A stretch of DNA of 64,000 nt from NCBI GenBank assembly GCA_964651475.1, contig CAZYXV010000012.1:60209-124208 (forward strand), read 5' to 3'. Source of the DNA: JBGSMF01 sp964651475. GTDB lineage: Bacteria > Chloroflexota > Anaerolineae > Fen-1058. The notes beneath the pieces are model-generated. The model was not told the DNA's origin, ran no database searches, and saw only the letters and a program-made list of their open reading frames with translations. Shown here one piece after another: positions 16,398-25,030 of the stretch (its first letter is position 1; every line of letters begins with the position of its first letter). The position numbers were made by a program, and so were the translations under genes.

Positions 16398-18437
16398 TTA
16401 CGTCTTTCCCTTTGGATCCCCTCGAGCAAAGATACTGGCAACATAGTTCAACACGTCGGTGGCGCAAATATCGCAGTACCCATAGTTCTTGATGAGGCGA
16501 GCCTTGACCACGTCAATCTTTTCTTGTGTTTCTTTATCCACGACGCTGGATACCAGGCTCGTCAACTTGATCGAATCTTTTTGATCCTCGAACAGTTTGA
16601 GTTCCAATGCCTTGCGCAGCCGCTCGTTCGAATCCCACCGAAAGACGCGGCCATCAATGGCCAGGGCCGCGATATAGTTCATAATCTCGCGGCGAAAATC
16701 ATCTTTGCGGCTTTCGGGGATTTCGATCTTTTCTTCAATCGAACGCATCAGGCGCTCGTCGGGTTCTTCGTCTTCGCCGGTGTAGCGGTTGCGCACTTTT
16801 TCGCGTTGAGTGTACGCTTTGATATTGTCAATATAATTCGCGCTCAGGCGAGAGATGGCGGCCTCGTCGGCGGTGATGGCGCGCTGCACCTCGGTCTTGA
16901 CGATTTCGTCGTACTCGGCGCGCACCACGGCCAGCAACTCGCGATAGCGCGCGCGTTGCTCTTCGCTGGTAATCAGCGAGTGGTGCCTGAGTCCGGTTTC
17001 CAGTTCGCGCAAGACGACGAATGGGTTGAGGCAGCCATCAACCGCGCCGCTGACCAAAGCGTTCGACAGCTTGTCTTGAACATAGCGGGGCGATATGCCT
17101 TCCATCCCTTCGCGCGCGGCTTCGTCTTGCAGCTCGCGCACGCTATCTTCGGTAAAGCCGGGGATATTCTTGCCATCGTAAAGCTTGAGCTTTTGCAACA
17201 CCGTCAACCCGGCGTGCTTGGGTTCCTCCAGCCGGGTGAGGACCGCCCACAGGGCGGCCATCTCTACCGCGTGAGGGGCAATATGTTGGCCGACGACCCG
17301 CTCGCCTCTAAAATCGCGTTCATAGATTTTGATCTCGTCGCTGTAACAGGTTACGTAAGGGATGTCCACCTTCATGGTGCGGTCGCGCAAAGCCTCCATG
17401 TACTCGTTGTTGAGTAGTTTGCGGTACTCGGGTTCGTTGGTGTGGCCGATGATGACTTCGTCAATGTCGGTCTGGGCGAATTTCTTGGGTTTGATCTTGT
17501 GCTCCTGCGAAGCGGTCAGCAGGTCGTACAGAAAGGCCACGTCCAGTTTGAGAATTTCGATAAACTCGACCAGCCCACGGTTCGCAATGTTAAGCTCGCC
17601 GTCAAAGTTAAAGGCGCGCGGGTCGCTATCCGAGCCGTACTCGGCGATCTTGCGGTAATTAATGTCGCCAGTCAACTCGGTCGAATCCTGGTTCTTTTCG
17701 TCCTTGGGTTGAAAAGTGCCGATGCCGAGCCTGTCTTTTTCAGATAAAATCAAGCGCCGCACGCGCACGTGCTCGACGACCCTGGTCCAATCGCCTTGAT
17801 ACTGCTTCATCAGGCGGCGGTACACAAAGCGGCAGGCCGGGCACAACTCGCCTTCGATGGCGATACGCTGCTCGGATGAGCGGGCCTCGTTCAGGCGGGC
17901 CAGCGCCGCGCCGCGAAACTCGACCGGAATGAGGTGGAGCGCTTCTTCGTGCATGGGGCAATCCAGGCGTTCCTGGTCTGGTATGTTGACCCAGCTCAGG
18001 GTATAGAGCGCGCCGTCGTCAGTTTGCGAGTAGGCCTCCAGGCCTTTCTTGAGCAGGCGGACGATGGTGCTCTTGGCGCTGCCGACCGGCCCGTGCAACA
18101 GGAGCACGCGCTTTTCGGTGCCGTACCGCCGCGCCGCCGATTCAAAAATTTGCACCAGTTGCATCAAGGGTTTGTCGAGACCATAGATGGCGTCCGCGCC
18201 GTGATCAAAAGGATCGTCGAAAAAGTTATAGTGGACGATGGTTTCTCGGTTGCGAGTGTACTCGCGGCTGCCGTAAGACAAGATCATGTCGTATAGTCGC
18301 TGGTAGGCGCCGCAGGCAGCCTTGGGGTTGCGCTGGACAATGTCCAGGTACTCGGCAAAGCTGCCTTCCCAGTACTGCTCGCGAAACCTCTCGACGTCTT
18401 GTAACTCTCCAATCAATGAGATAAAAGTCTCGTTCAT
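16398..18437 (-). CDS. prkA: PrkA family serine protein kinase / AAA+ protein
   Basis: 679 aa from ATG 18437 (CAGGAGG 6 nt upstream; an in-frame ATG at 18461 has no such site). The N-terminal AAA+ domain has Walker A GPVGSAKST (116-124). The C-terminal half includes RRKDDFRRE-like and YCDICATDVLNYVAS stretches typical of PrkA. Reported as a serine kinase in Bacillus and E. coli (YeaG), with Lon-like ATPase activity proposed more recently. First gene of the prkA-yhbH-spoVR operon. A terminator-like hairpin (18465-18502) lies 28 bp before its start, so attenuation is possible. The adjacent upstream genes encode an ECF sigma/anti-sigma pair. Confidence 0.95.
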   Translation of the reverse strand: MNETFISLIGELQDVERFREQYWEGSFAEYLDIVQRNPKAACGAYQRLYDMILSYGSREYTRNRETIVHYNFFDDPFDHGADAIYGLDKPLMQLVQIFESAARRYGTEKRVLLLHGPVGSAKSTIVRLLKKGLEAYSQTDDGALYTLSWVNIPDQERLDCPMHEEALHLIPVEFRGAALARLNEARSSEQRIAIEGELCPACRFVYRRLMKQYQGDWTRVVEHVRVRRLILSEKDRLGIGTFQPKDEKNQDSTELTGDINYRKIAEYGSDSDPRAFNFDGELNIANRGLVEFIEILKLDVAFLYDLLTASQEHKIKPKKFAQTDIDEVIIGHTNEPEYRKLLNNEYMEALRDRTMKVDIPYVTCYSDEIKIYERDFRGERVVGQHIAPHAVEMAALWAVLTRLEEPKHAGLTVLQKLKLYDGKNIPGFTEDSVRELQDEAAREGMEGISPRYVQDKLSNALVSGAVDGCLNPFVVLRELETGLRHHSLITSEEQRARYRELLAVVRAEYDEIVKTEVQRAITADEAAISRLSANYIDNIKAYTQREKVRNRYTGEDEEPDERLMRSIEEKIEIPESRKDDFRREIMNYIAALAIDGRVFRWDSNERLRKALELKLFEDQKDSIKLTSLVSSVVDKETQEKIDVVKARLIKNYGYCDICATDVLNYVASIFARGDPKGKT

Positions 18438-18464
18438 TTCCGCCTCCTGAAAACCGCTCAAAAT

Positions 18465-18502
18465 AACACAAGCCGACCCAGCTTGCCGGGTCGGCTTGTG
18501 TT
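18465..18502 (-). terminator. Perfect 15-bp hairpin with T-run just upstream of prkA (terminator or attenuator)
   Basis: Stem 18465-18479 with 18488-18502, no mismatch, 8-nt loop. On the minus strand it is followed by TTATTTT and then the prkA ribosome site. With only 28 bp to the prkA ATG, a promoter can hardly fit after it, so prkA transcripts must read through it. It could also mark the end of the sigma/anti-sigma unit. Confidence 0.65.
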
Positions 18503-18687
18503 AGCAAAGAGTTGCTGCATTTTTATGGTGATGATATGTGTTTGCCTGACATTTTTGTTCCTGAAAAGAGTCCCGCCAAGTCTGGCCTTTTACCAGTCCT
18601 AAACTATTTTTTATTTGTTGTGTAAATTTGACGAGCCAAGGGAGTATAATCTTACTTGGAGGAACGAAACTGGTACTAAAATACTAG

Positions 18688-18715
18688 CGCCCGGCTGCGA
18701 AAACACGGCCGGGTG
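18688..18715 (-). terminator. Weak terminator-like hairpin after the anti-sigma gene
   Basis: An 8-bp GC-rich stem (one G-U pair) with a 12-nt loop lies directly after the anti-sigma stop. The minus-strand continuation is CTAGTATTTTAG, only a modest T-run. Confidence 0.4.
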
Positions 18716-18723
18716 CCAGGGCG

Positions 18724-19059
18724 TCATTTCGGGGCTTGGGGCCTGACGAGTTCCACCAGCTTTTGTTGGTAAGGTGAGGAGGCAAGGTGCAGGACGATCT
18801 CCAGGTACATTTCTGGCCCCGAGATCACTTCCTCGTTTTCTAATAGTGCGACCTCGTGGAGGGTAAGGTAGAGATCGTGACATTCTGCACATTGGTTCAG
18901 ATGATGCCGGGCAGCAGGAAAGCGCAGGTTAGCGTCATCCCCTGCAATTTCTGCTTCTACATACTGGGGAGCAATTTCAAGGAATCCTTCACAATCTAGC
19001 TCTTTAGCCTGGGTGGCATAAATATGGCGAACAAATTCGCGACACAATTCAAGCGACAT
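18724..19059 (-). CDS. Putative zinc-binding anti-sigma factor
   Basis: 111 aa. It carries the zinc anti-sigma (ZAS/zf-HC2) signature H-x3-C-x2-C at His53, Cys57, Cys60 within HHLNQCAECHDLY. No transmembrane helix follows, so it would be a soluble, possibly redox-sensing, anti-sigma protein. It is the next gene downstream (123 bp) of an ECF sigma factor on the same strand, the usual arrangement. AAAGGAG lies 9 nt before the ATG. Between the two genes is a strong hairpin (19138-19172), so anti-sigma levels may be uncoupled from sigma. The target sigma is inferred from context. Confidence 0.7.
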   Translation of the reverse strand: MSLELCREFVRHIYATQAKELDCEGFLEIAPQYVEAEIAGDDANLRFPAARHHLNQCAECHDLYLTLHEVALLENEEVISGPEMYLEIVLHLASSPYQQKLVELVRPQAPK

Positions 19060-19137
19060 AAATCACAACTCCTTTGGTAAATTAAATCATCACCTGAATA
19101 TAAGACGCAAAATTTCGCAATATTCTTACCAATTTAA

Positions 19138-19172
19138 AAGAAACCGGTTTTTTCAAAAAAACCTGGTTTCTT
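19138..19172 (-). terminator. Terminator between sigma and anti-sigma genes
   Basis: A long A/T-rich inverted repeat (about 16 bp with one bulged A and a 1-2 nt loop) is followed on the minus strand by TTTTAAATT. It starts 11 bp after the sigma gene stop. Confidence 0.7.
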
Positions 19173-19182
19173 ACCGGCAAGT

Positions 19183-19833
19183 TTATCGCTCGCCAAAGAT
19201 TGCCAGAACGTCAGACTCGGTATAATAGCGCCGTTGCAGGCCTTCTTTGAGCTTTTTGCGAGCGTCGTGCACGAGCTTGTACACGTTATTTGGCGTAGAG
19301 CCTAATTGCCGGGCGACCAGCTCCAATGGCATACCCTGAAAATGCACGCCTAATAGAGCCGCCCGCTGCCGCTCGGTCAATTCCTCGTCAATAATTTGGC
19401 GGATCAAGTTGAGGATTTGGCGGCGCGCTGCCACTGTTTCCGGGTCGGGCGTTTCCTGGTCGCTGAGGAAAGTGAACAAGGGAACTTGTTTTTCGCTGAC
19501 CAGCATTTCCATAGACAGTACGCGCCAGCGGCGGCGGCGCAGCTCGCTGGCGGCTATGTTGATGGCAAAGCAATAGGCCCAGGTGGTGAACTTGCTCTCG
19601 CCGCGAAAGGTCTCCAGCTTGTTTTGAATTTGCAGCAGCGCCTCTTGGGCAAAATCCTCGGCCAGTTGCTCCAGGTCGTGCTGCCCAAGGCGAGCCAGGT
19701 CGTCGCGATGGCGATCCAGGTAGAGAAAGACGGCGCGCAGCAAATACTCGCGCAGGTCGGCCAGCGCAGTGGTTTGCCTTTCTGGGTCGCAGAGTTCAGC
19801 CAGCCACTCCGCGTTGCTCCTCCTGAGTGCCAT
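19183..19833 (-). CDS. ECF-type RNA polymerase sigma factor
   Basis: 216 aa. Region 2 contains DLEQLAEDFAQEALLQIQNKLETFRG and the helix KFTTWAYCFAINIAASELRRRRW (region 2.3-2.4, -10 recognition). Region 4 contains LTERQRAALLGVHFQGMPLELVARQLGSTPNNVYKLVHDARKKLKEGL (-35 recognition helix-turn-helix). A spacer of about 35 residues separates them and no extra domain follows. It directs RNA polymerase to a dedicated regulon, presumably controlled by the zinc anti-sigma gene just downstream. The nearby prkA operon is a candidate target, but this is only proximity. Confidence 0.92.
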   Translation of the reverse strand: MALRRSNAEWLAELCDPERQTTALADLREYLLRAVFLYLDRHRDDLARLGQHDLEQLAEDFAQEALLQIQNKLETFRGESKFTTWAYCFAINIAASELRRRRWRVLSMEMLVSEKQVPLFTFLSDQETPDPETVAARRQILNLIRQIIDEELTERQRAALLGVHFQGMPLELVARQLGSTPNNVYKLVHDARKKLKEGLQRRYYTESDVLAIFGER

Positions 19834-19898
19834 TGCCCAGCCCCTTTATTCTCTCTCATCCCGGTATGAACCCTATCCATCGCGCTCAAGCCAAGAGT

Positions 19899-20741
19899 TT
19901 ACAGGTTGGCAAACGTGATGAGTTGCACGCCCAAATCCGCAATGTGCTGCTTGATGGTTGGATGGCAAAGCAGCCCCAGCTCTTTTTCTCGCTGGACGTT
20001 ATAACTTGATTGTTGGCGCAGCATCTCGTCGGCCAGGCCGGGATGCGTCATCAACTCGGTGCTCCCGTCGTTCAGGCCATCCAGGATGTGAAGCAGGTGG
20101 GTCAAGGTAACGGCTTCCTCGCCGAAAAAGCTCATGATGTAGTGGTCTGTGCTGCGCGCAGGGTATTTCTCGAGCAGCGCCCAGTCGGCGCGGATGATGG
20201 CTCGAAGCTGGTCCGGGGGCATACCAAGTTCGAGGGATGATTGGGCCAGTTCTTTTTCGTTGCGTGGGAAGGGAAGGCGCGTGGGGACGCCGGCTTCTTT
20301 GACCAGTTCCAGGTATACCTCGAAAAAACGAGGCAGTATATGAACAAAGTGGTGCGCGTCCAGGTGATCGGGCGGGCGGCCTACGGCGTTGTGGAAGGTC
20401 TTGATTTGCGCTTTGAGTTCTGATTTTAATTCGCCCAGGTCGAGCCGTTCAGGGTCAGCCAGGATGGCTTCTTGAGACAAAAAGTAGCCGTGGGCGTCTA
20501 CCAATGATCCAACCCACTCGCCGGGCAGCAGCGGGCGCCCCGAAGTGAACACCAGGTGCACGCCCAATCCCAGCCTGGGGCAGTCTTCTTTGGCGCGCAT
20601 CAGGCCGGAGGCGGCGCCGGGCATGTTCATTAACGCCGTGGTGCTGGTGACAATGCCTTCTCGGTGCGCGCGCAGGATGCCCTCGGTCACGCCGGGCGTG
20701 CGCCCAAAATCGTCTGCATTGACAATCAGCCGTTTAGTCAT
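19899..20741 (-). CDS. ChbG/HpnK (YdjC-like) carbohydrate deacetylase
   Basis: 280 aa. It starts MTKRLIVNADDFGRTPGV, with the conserved NADDFG motif (residues 8-13) supplying metal-binding Asp, GLGVHLVF (His), and DHLDAHHFVH (His pair). These are the metal ligands of the YdjC deacetylase family, which removes acetyl groups from chito-oligosaccharides, cellobiose-like or hopanoid-linked N-acetylglucosamine. Substrate cannot be told from sequence. GAGAGGTG lies before the ATG. It is 76 bp downstream of the AAA ATPase gene's 5' neighbour and appears as a separate unit on the minus strand. Confidence 0.9.
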   Translation of the reverse strand: MTKRLIVNADDFGRTPGVTEGILRAHREGIVTSTTALMNMPGAASGLMRAKEDCPRLGLGVHLVFTSGRPLLPGEWVGSLVDAHGYFLSQEAILADPERLDLGELKSELKAQIKTFHNAVGRPPDHLDAHHFVHILPRFFEVYLELVKEAGVPTRLPFPRNEKELAQSSLELGMPPDQLRAIIRADWALLEKYPARSTDHYIMSFFGEEAVTLTHLLHILDGLNDGSTELMTHPGLADEMLRQQSSYNVQREKELGLLCHPTIKQHIADLGVQLITFANL

Positions 20742-20817
20742 GCGTTCACCTCTCTTTCGATCAACCCGCTACCTGTTTATCAGAGCGACAGTATGCGGCT
20801 GACGACGATATCGCTGA

Positions 20818-22155
20818 CTAGAGTTTGACGAAATATGCCGCGCAGGCCCGGTCGAGCAAATCTTTCGATAGGGTGGGGGGGATGTTTAAATAGGTCGCAA
20901 TATCAATGAGCTGGTCAATCAGGTCGCGTGGATGCACTGAGCGCAGCTTGCGCTGTTGATCTACATAGTGTGTCTTGATAAGATAGGCCAGTCCCTGCTC
21001 GTCGTACGGAATGCCTTTGGCCTGGCAGACGCGCTTGAAAATCTCGCGAAATTCTTCAAAGCTCGGGTCGCCGATTTCGATCTTGTGCCGAATGCGCCGC
21101 AGAAACGCCTCGTCCACCAAATCCCTGGGCTCCAGATTGGTCGAAAAAACAATCATGACGTCGAAGGGGATTTCAATCTTGCGCCCGGTGTGCAGCGTGA
21201 GAAAATCCATTCGCTTTTCCAGCGGCACAATCCAGCGATTGAGGAGGTTCTGGGGACTGACTTGCTGGCGGCCAAAGTCGTCAATCAGGAACATACCGCC
21301 ATTGGCTTTCATCTGAAACGGCGCTTCGTAATACTTGTTGGACGGATCGTAAACCAGGTCGAGCGTTTCCAGCGTCAGCTCGCCGCCCACGATAATGACG
21401 GGCCGGCGGATCCTGATCCAACGCTGGTCGCGCGCGCGGGCTGGCTTGCCCTCGGCGCTGCCCGGCTCGGCCACGATTTGATGATTGACCCGGTCGTAAA
21501 TCTTGATGACCTGGCCTTCCACTTCGATGGCGTAAGGGATCAACATGTTCGCGCCCAGCACAACCTGCCCTACCGCTTCGGCGATAGCCGTCTTGCCATT
21601 GCCGGGATTGCCAAACAGAAAGACGGACTTTCTCGAGTTGACGGCCGGCCCCACCCGGCTGAGCACTTCGTCGCTGATGACCAGGTGCGATAGCGCCTGG
21701 CGCATGACGCGCTGGGTGACGTTGGTGCTTTTGACTGATTGTTTGAGGACAGCTTGGTTATAGGCTTGCAGCGAAACGGGCGCAGCGTCGGTGTAGGTGC
21801 TGCGTTCGAGCGCCTCGCGCGCCTTTTCGCTGCCCTTGGAACTGATCACGTATTGGTAAGCTTTTTCGCCAATGCCGCCCGAACCGCGCACCTCGCACAA
21901 TTGCTCGCGCTTGAGAAACTCTAACACCTGATCCACCACGCCGCCAAACGGCAATTTCAGCCGGTCGGCAATGGTTGCGCCAGATAGATAACCTTCGTAG
22001 TACATGACCTTGAGGACCAGGTCAATCATAAAGCCCATGCTCAAGCCCGTCTCTTCGACGTTGCGCGGCACGGCTGGCTCGAATCCGCCGACGCTGACGG
22101 CGGCTGGGGATAAAGCCCCGGTTGTGCGCTGCTGGGGGAGCACTTGAACTGGCAT
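20818..22155 (-). CDS. AAA ATPase with N-terminal winged-helix domain
   Basis: 445 aa, with GAGGAGG 6 nt before the ATG. Residues ~40-115 form a predicted winged helix (GATIADRLKLPFGGVVDQVLEFLKRE, then EKAYQYVIS). The ATPase core has Walker A GNPGNGKT (182-189), Walker B MFLIDDFGRQ, a sensor VFSTNLEPRD and an arginine-finger-like RRIRHKIEIGDPS. The family is widespread in Chloroflexi and cyanobacteria, usually annotated only as an ATP-binding protein. It may act on protein or nucleic acid complexes. No clear partner gene nearby: an aminotransferase gene with its own terminator lies upstream and the deacetylase gene lies downstream, in a likely 5'-upstream position relative to transcription. 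Confidence 0.78.
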   Translation of the reverse strand: MPVQVLPQQRTTGALSPAAVSVGGFEPAVPRNVEETGLSMGFMIDLVLKVMYYEGYLSGATIADRLKLPFGGVVDQVLEFLKREQLCEVRGSGGIGEKAYQYVISSKGSEKAREALERSTYTDAAPVSLQAYNQAVLKQSVKSTNVTQRVMRQALSHLVISDEVLSRVGPAVNSRKSVFLFGNPGNGKTAIAEAVGQVVLGANMLIPYAIEVEGQVIKIYDRVNHQIVAEPGSAEGKPARARDQRWIRIRRPVIIVGGELTLETLDLVYDPSNKYYEAPFQMKANGGMFLIDDFGRQQVSPQNLLNRWIVPLEKRMDFLTLHTGRKIEIPFDVMIVFSTNLEPRDLVDEAFLRRIRHKIEIGDPSFEEFREIFKRVCQAKGIPYDEQGLAYLIKTHYVDQQRKLRSVHPRDLIDQLIDIATYLNIPPTLSKDLLDRACAAYFVKL

Positions 22156-22213
22156 GCGTTGCCTCCTCTCAATGGTGCTGTTTTGCTTCCATTATACCAC
22201 ACTGGCAAAATGG

Positions 22214-22254
22214 GAAAAAAATGCGACGCACTCGCGCAAGGCGGTGCGTCGCAT
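22214..22254 (-). terminator. Terminator after the class III aminotransferase gene
   Basis: A perfect 11-bp stem (22221-22231 with 22244-22254) and 12-nt loop are followed on the minus strand by seven Ts. It lies 24 bp after the aminotransferase stop. Confidence 0.9.
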
Positions 22255-22277
22255 CTAAAAATGGCGAGCGTCTGGCT

Positions 22278-23609
22278 TTACAGATATTTGCTCTCCGCCT
22301 CGGTCAGCGCGTCTTCTAAAATTTCCAGCGCTTCGTCGGCCAAGTTCTTGGGCAGCATGAGAGGCGGCATAAAGCGCGTGGCGCTGCGCCCGCAGCCCAG
22401 GGTGAGGAGGCCGCGCTCGAAGCAGCCGTGCACCACGGCGTCGCGCAGGTCTTTGGCCGGCTCTTTGGTTTGCTTGTCTTTGATGAACTCGATGCCAATC
22501 ATCAGGCCCTTGCCGCGCACATCGCCAATCGAGGGATGGCGCATTTGGATCTCGGCCATGGCGTCCATCAAGTGCGCGCCTATCTCGACGGCGTTTTGCA
22601 TGTAACCCTCTTCGATTAATTTGATCGTGGTCAGCGCGGCCGTGCAGGCCAGGGGGTTGCCGCCGTAGGTGTTGCCGTGCGCGCCGGGTTTCCACTTGTC
22701 AATGATTGAGGCGCGGGCGACCATCAGCCCCAGCGGCACGCCGCTGGCAATGCCTTTGGCCACGCACACGATATCCGGCTCGGTGCCCCAATGCTCGATG
22801 GCCCACCACTTGCCGCTGCGTCCCACGCCGCTCTGCACTTCGTCGGCGATGAGCAGGATGCCGTACTTGTCGGCCAGCTTGCGCAGCTTGGAGAAAAAGT
22901 TGGGCGGCGGGACGATGTAACCGCCTTCGCCCTGGATCGGCTCGATAAGAAAAGCGGCTATTTCGTCGCCCGGAATGATATTGGCAAACAAGACGTTTTC
23001 CAGGTAATTAATCACCGCGTCGCCCGTATCGCCGCCCGGCGGCGGGATGAGCACCGGGCGATACGGATCGGGGTAGGGGACGTGCGTCACGCCGGGCATG
23101 AGGGGAAAGAATCGCTCTTGCTGGGTGTACTTGCTGGCGGTAAAGGCCAGGCTGCCCATCGAGCGGCCGTGAAAGCCGCCCAAGAAGCCAATAAAGCGCG
23201 GCCGCCCGGTGACGTAGCGCGCCAGCTTGATGGCGGCTTCGACTGACTCGGTGCCGGAATTGGCAAAGAACATGCGCACGTCTTCTTTCATCGGGGCGAT
23301 CTCGTTTATCTTTTCGCCCAGGCGGATCATTGTATCGTGATAATAGTCCGACGAGATGTGGATGAATTTTTCGGCCTGCTGCTGGACGGCTTTGACGATT
23401 TCGGGATGCGCGTGCCCGGTTGAAAGCACGGCGATGCCGGCGGCAAAATCTATAAAGCGATTGCCGTCCACGTCCCAACATTCGGTGCCGCGGCCATAGT
23501 CCATCACAAACGCATAATCGCGCGGATACGAAGGCGAGGTGACCTTTTTATCGCGCGCAAGCATAGCCTGGGCCTTGGGGCCGGGCAGACTCATTTTTTT
23601 GACTGACAT
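22278..23609 (-). CDS. Class III PLP-dependent aminotransferase (GABA/acetylornithine type)
   Basis: 443 aa. PLP-binding lysine K285 in CVAKGIASGVPLG, PLP Asp256 in LLIADEVQSGVGRSG, phosphate-binding NSGTESVEAA (117-126) and GGFHGRS. It transfers an amino group from an omega-amino acid such as 4-aminobutyrate, ornithine or acetylornithine to a 2-oxo acid. The length and the HISSDYYHD and GDEIAAFLIEPIQGEGG stretches resemble 4-aminobutyrate transaminases more than ArgD, but this is not decisive. GGAG lies 7 nt before the ATG. A single-gene unit ending in a strong terminator. Confidence 0.9.
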   Translation of the reverse strand: MSVKKMSLPGPKAQAMLARDKKVTSPSYPRDYAFVMDYGRGTECWDVDGNRFIDFAAGIAVLSTGHAHPEIVKAVQQQAEKFIHISSDYYHDTMIRLGEKINEIAPMKEDVRMFFANSGTESVEAAIKLARYVTGRPRFIGFLGGFHGRSMGSLAFTASKYTQQERFFPLMPGVTHVPYPDPYRPVLIPPPGGDTGDAVINYLENVLFANIIPGDEIAAFLIEPIQGEGGYIVPPPNFFSKLRKLADKYGILLIADEVQSGVGRSGKWWAIEHWGTEPDIVCVAKGIASGVPLGLMVARASIIDKWKPGAHGNTYGGNPLACTAALTTIKLIEEGYMQNAVEIGAHLMDAMAEIQMRHPSIGDVRGKGLMIGIEFIKDKQTKEPAKDLRDAVVHGCFERGLLTLGCGRSATRFMPPLMLPKNLADEALEILEDALTEAESKYL

Positions 23610-23777
23610 TGCAAAACTCCTTTTTTAGCTCACAGATTCACACGGATGAACACGGATAATGTATAAAAATCCGCGTTACCCGCGACCAATCGGGAAACTC
23701 TACGATTATATAAAATTCAAAACGAGATGGCTCTGCATTGCAGAGTTAACGCGCAATCAAGTGCGGCGGAGGAGAGT
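23610..23777. repeat. Gene-free stretch with a degenerate CACGGAT-type repeat
   Basis: Just upstream of the aminotransferase gene, CACAGATTCACACGGATG and AACACGGATAATG match the CACGGATG/ACACGGATT core found in the 97/98-bp elements at 62134 and 63815. The rest, up to 23777, shows nothing recognisable. Confidence 0.4.
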
Positions 23778-23945
23778 TCACCTGTCAGCCGTGGAATGTT
23801 TAATGCGGGCGGCCCAGCGTAGGGCCTGGTCGTTGAGGAAATACATGGTATTACTGTGAAAAATTACTCGTATTACATAATCATCGCCGGGTAGGGTCCC
23901 TAGCCGACTGTATTGATTATACAACCCAATGGCGATTTTGTACAC
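23778..23945 (-). CDS. Small hypothetical ORF
   Basis: 55 aa from a GTG at 23945 with AGGAAAGG just upstream; a longer frame from 24053 would run through a repeat and the PAP2 gene's 3' end. The peptide (VYKIAIGLYNQYSRLG..., ending IKHSTADR) has a protein-like composition with mixed charged and aromatic residues and is unlike the GC-driven shadows around it. No family recognised. It may be the 3' remnant of a longer gene interrupted by the repeat at 23974-24005. Confidence 0.35.
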   Translation of the reverse strand: MYKIAIGLYNQYSRLGTLPGDDYVIRVIFHSNTMYFLNDQALRWAARIKHSTADR

Positions 23946-23973
23946 CCTTTCCTGGGGCGTAATTTCGTAACTC

Positions 23974-24005
23974 CCGCCCGATATCGGGCGGCCGCAAGGG
24001 CGCCC
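23974..24005. repeat. 18-bp palindrome plus GGCCGCAAGGG dispersed repeat
   Basis: A perfect palindrome CCGCCCGATATCGGGCGG (23974-23991) runs into GGCCGCAAGGGCGCCC. The GCGGCCGCAAGGG core recurs at 44956-44984 and, inverted and diverged, at 27845-27899, so it belongs to a dispersed intergenic family. Confidence 0.55.
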
Positions 24006-24009
24006 TTGC

Positions 24010-25026
24010 TCAGGCGAGGGCCAGTTTCTGGGCAAGTTGGCGCGCCAGCTCAAGCGGCCTATCCAGCCACGTGGCGCGGCTCACGGCCCACGCCGACAGC
24101 CCCCCCAGCCACGCGCCGGCCACGATATCGAGCGGAAAGTGGACGCCGCTGCACACGCGCGCCACGGCCATCGCGCCGGCCAGCGCCAGCATCCACGTTC
24201 CCCACCGTCTCTCATACAGCCATACCGCCGCCGCCAGCGCCACGCTCACGGTTGCCGCGTTGCTGGGAAAGGACGAGTCGGAGGGATGGTAAAAGAGCAA
24301 AGTGACCGGCCAGGTGGTAAAGGGGCGCGGGCGAAAGTAGATCAGGTTAATCAACTTGAGGATAATGCTGGCTATTGCGAGCGCCAGCAAAGCTCGCAGC
24401 ACGGTTGATTGGAGGGCGGCGCGTTGAGCCGGCGATGACCCGGCGAACCACAGCCCGAGCAGCGTCAGGACGAGTGCCGTGGGCACCATATAATCGTTGA
24501 TGAAAAATTGAAATATCCCGTCGAGCAAAGCAGAGCGCCCGGCCAGGCCATTGAGAATGCGAAAGAGCGGCAGGTCATACAGGCCGATCAAGGCAGAAAG
24601 TATCAAAGTGGAAAGTAGAAAGCGGAAGGTGGGATGCCGAAGCTGGTTTTGGAGAAAATGGCTTGCCTGGTCGGTGGAGGGACTGCTGATGGAGGGTGGG
24701 GCATCAACAAACATAGATCGTAACCGGGCCAGCCCGCGCGTCAGCCCTAATGCCAGCAAAACGGATAGCCCGAACAACGCCGTCAATTCTCCTCCGGCAG
24801 GACCCGGGGTGAGCAGTTCGGGTGCCAGGAACCAATAGATGGCGAACGCGCCAGCCGTCCACGCACAAGCCACGACAAAACCCGCACGCCAATGATTCGA
24901 CGGCGCTAAAAAGATCAAGGCTCGATTCTGGCTGGCCAGGGCGGCGGCTTGCAGCACGCCCAGCGCAGCCGCGACCGCAAAGAGTATATAATTGATTGCC
25001 AGGTAAGCTGGAACGTAAGCGCGCAT
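24010..25026 (-). CDS. PAP2-superfamily membrane phosphatase
   Basis: 338 aa from ATG 25026; an earlier in-frame ATG at 25044 lies inside the upstream gene. Six or more hydrophobic helices. The three phosphatase motifs are present: KLINLIYFRPRP (motif 1, K-x6-RP), FPSNA (motif 2, PSGH variant with Asn-Ala), and RVCSGVHFPLDIVAG (motif 3, with nucleophile His and Asp). It likely dephosphorylates undecaprenyl pyrophosphate or phosphatidic acid at the membrane. The Gly-His of motif 2 is Asn-Ala, so the general-acid His is missing, which may weaken activity. Residues ~130-142 are encoded by a purine-rich tract (24608-24636) resembling a dispersed repeat. It lies 4 bp after the phosphodiesterase stop. 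Confidence 0.85.
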   Translation of the reverse strand: MRAYVPAYLAINYILFAVAAALGVLQAAALASQNRALIFLAPSNHWRAGFVVACAWTAGAFAIYWFLAPELLTPGPAGGELTALFGLSVLLALGLTRGLARLRSMFVDAPPSISSPSTDQASHFLQNQLRHPTFRFLLSTLILSALIGLYDLPLFRILNGLAGRSALLDGIFQFFINDYMVPTALVLTLLGLWFAGSSPAQRAALQSTVLRALLALAIASIILKLINLIYFRPRPFTTWPVTLLFYHPSDSSFPSNAATVSVALAAAVWLYERRWGTWMLALAGAMAVARVCSGVHFPLDIVAGAWLGGLSAWAVSRATWLDRPLELARQLAQKLALA

Positions 25027-25030
25027 AGGC

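Noticed and set aside
18620..18655. Promoter TTGACG...TATAAT on the plus strand
   Set aside because: The spacing is only 11 bp, and no plus-strand gene follows.
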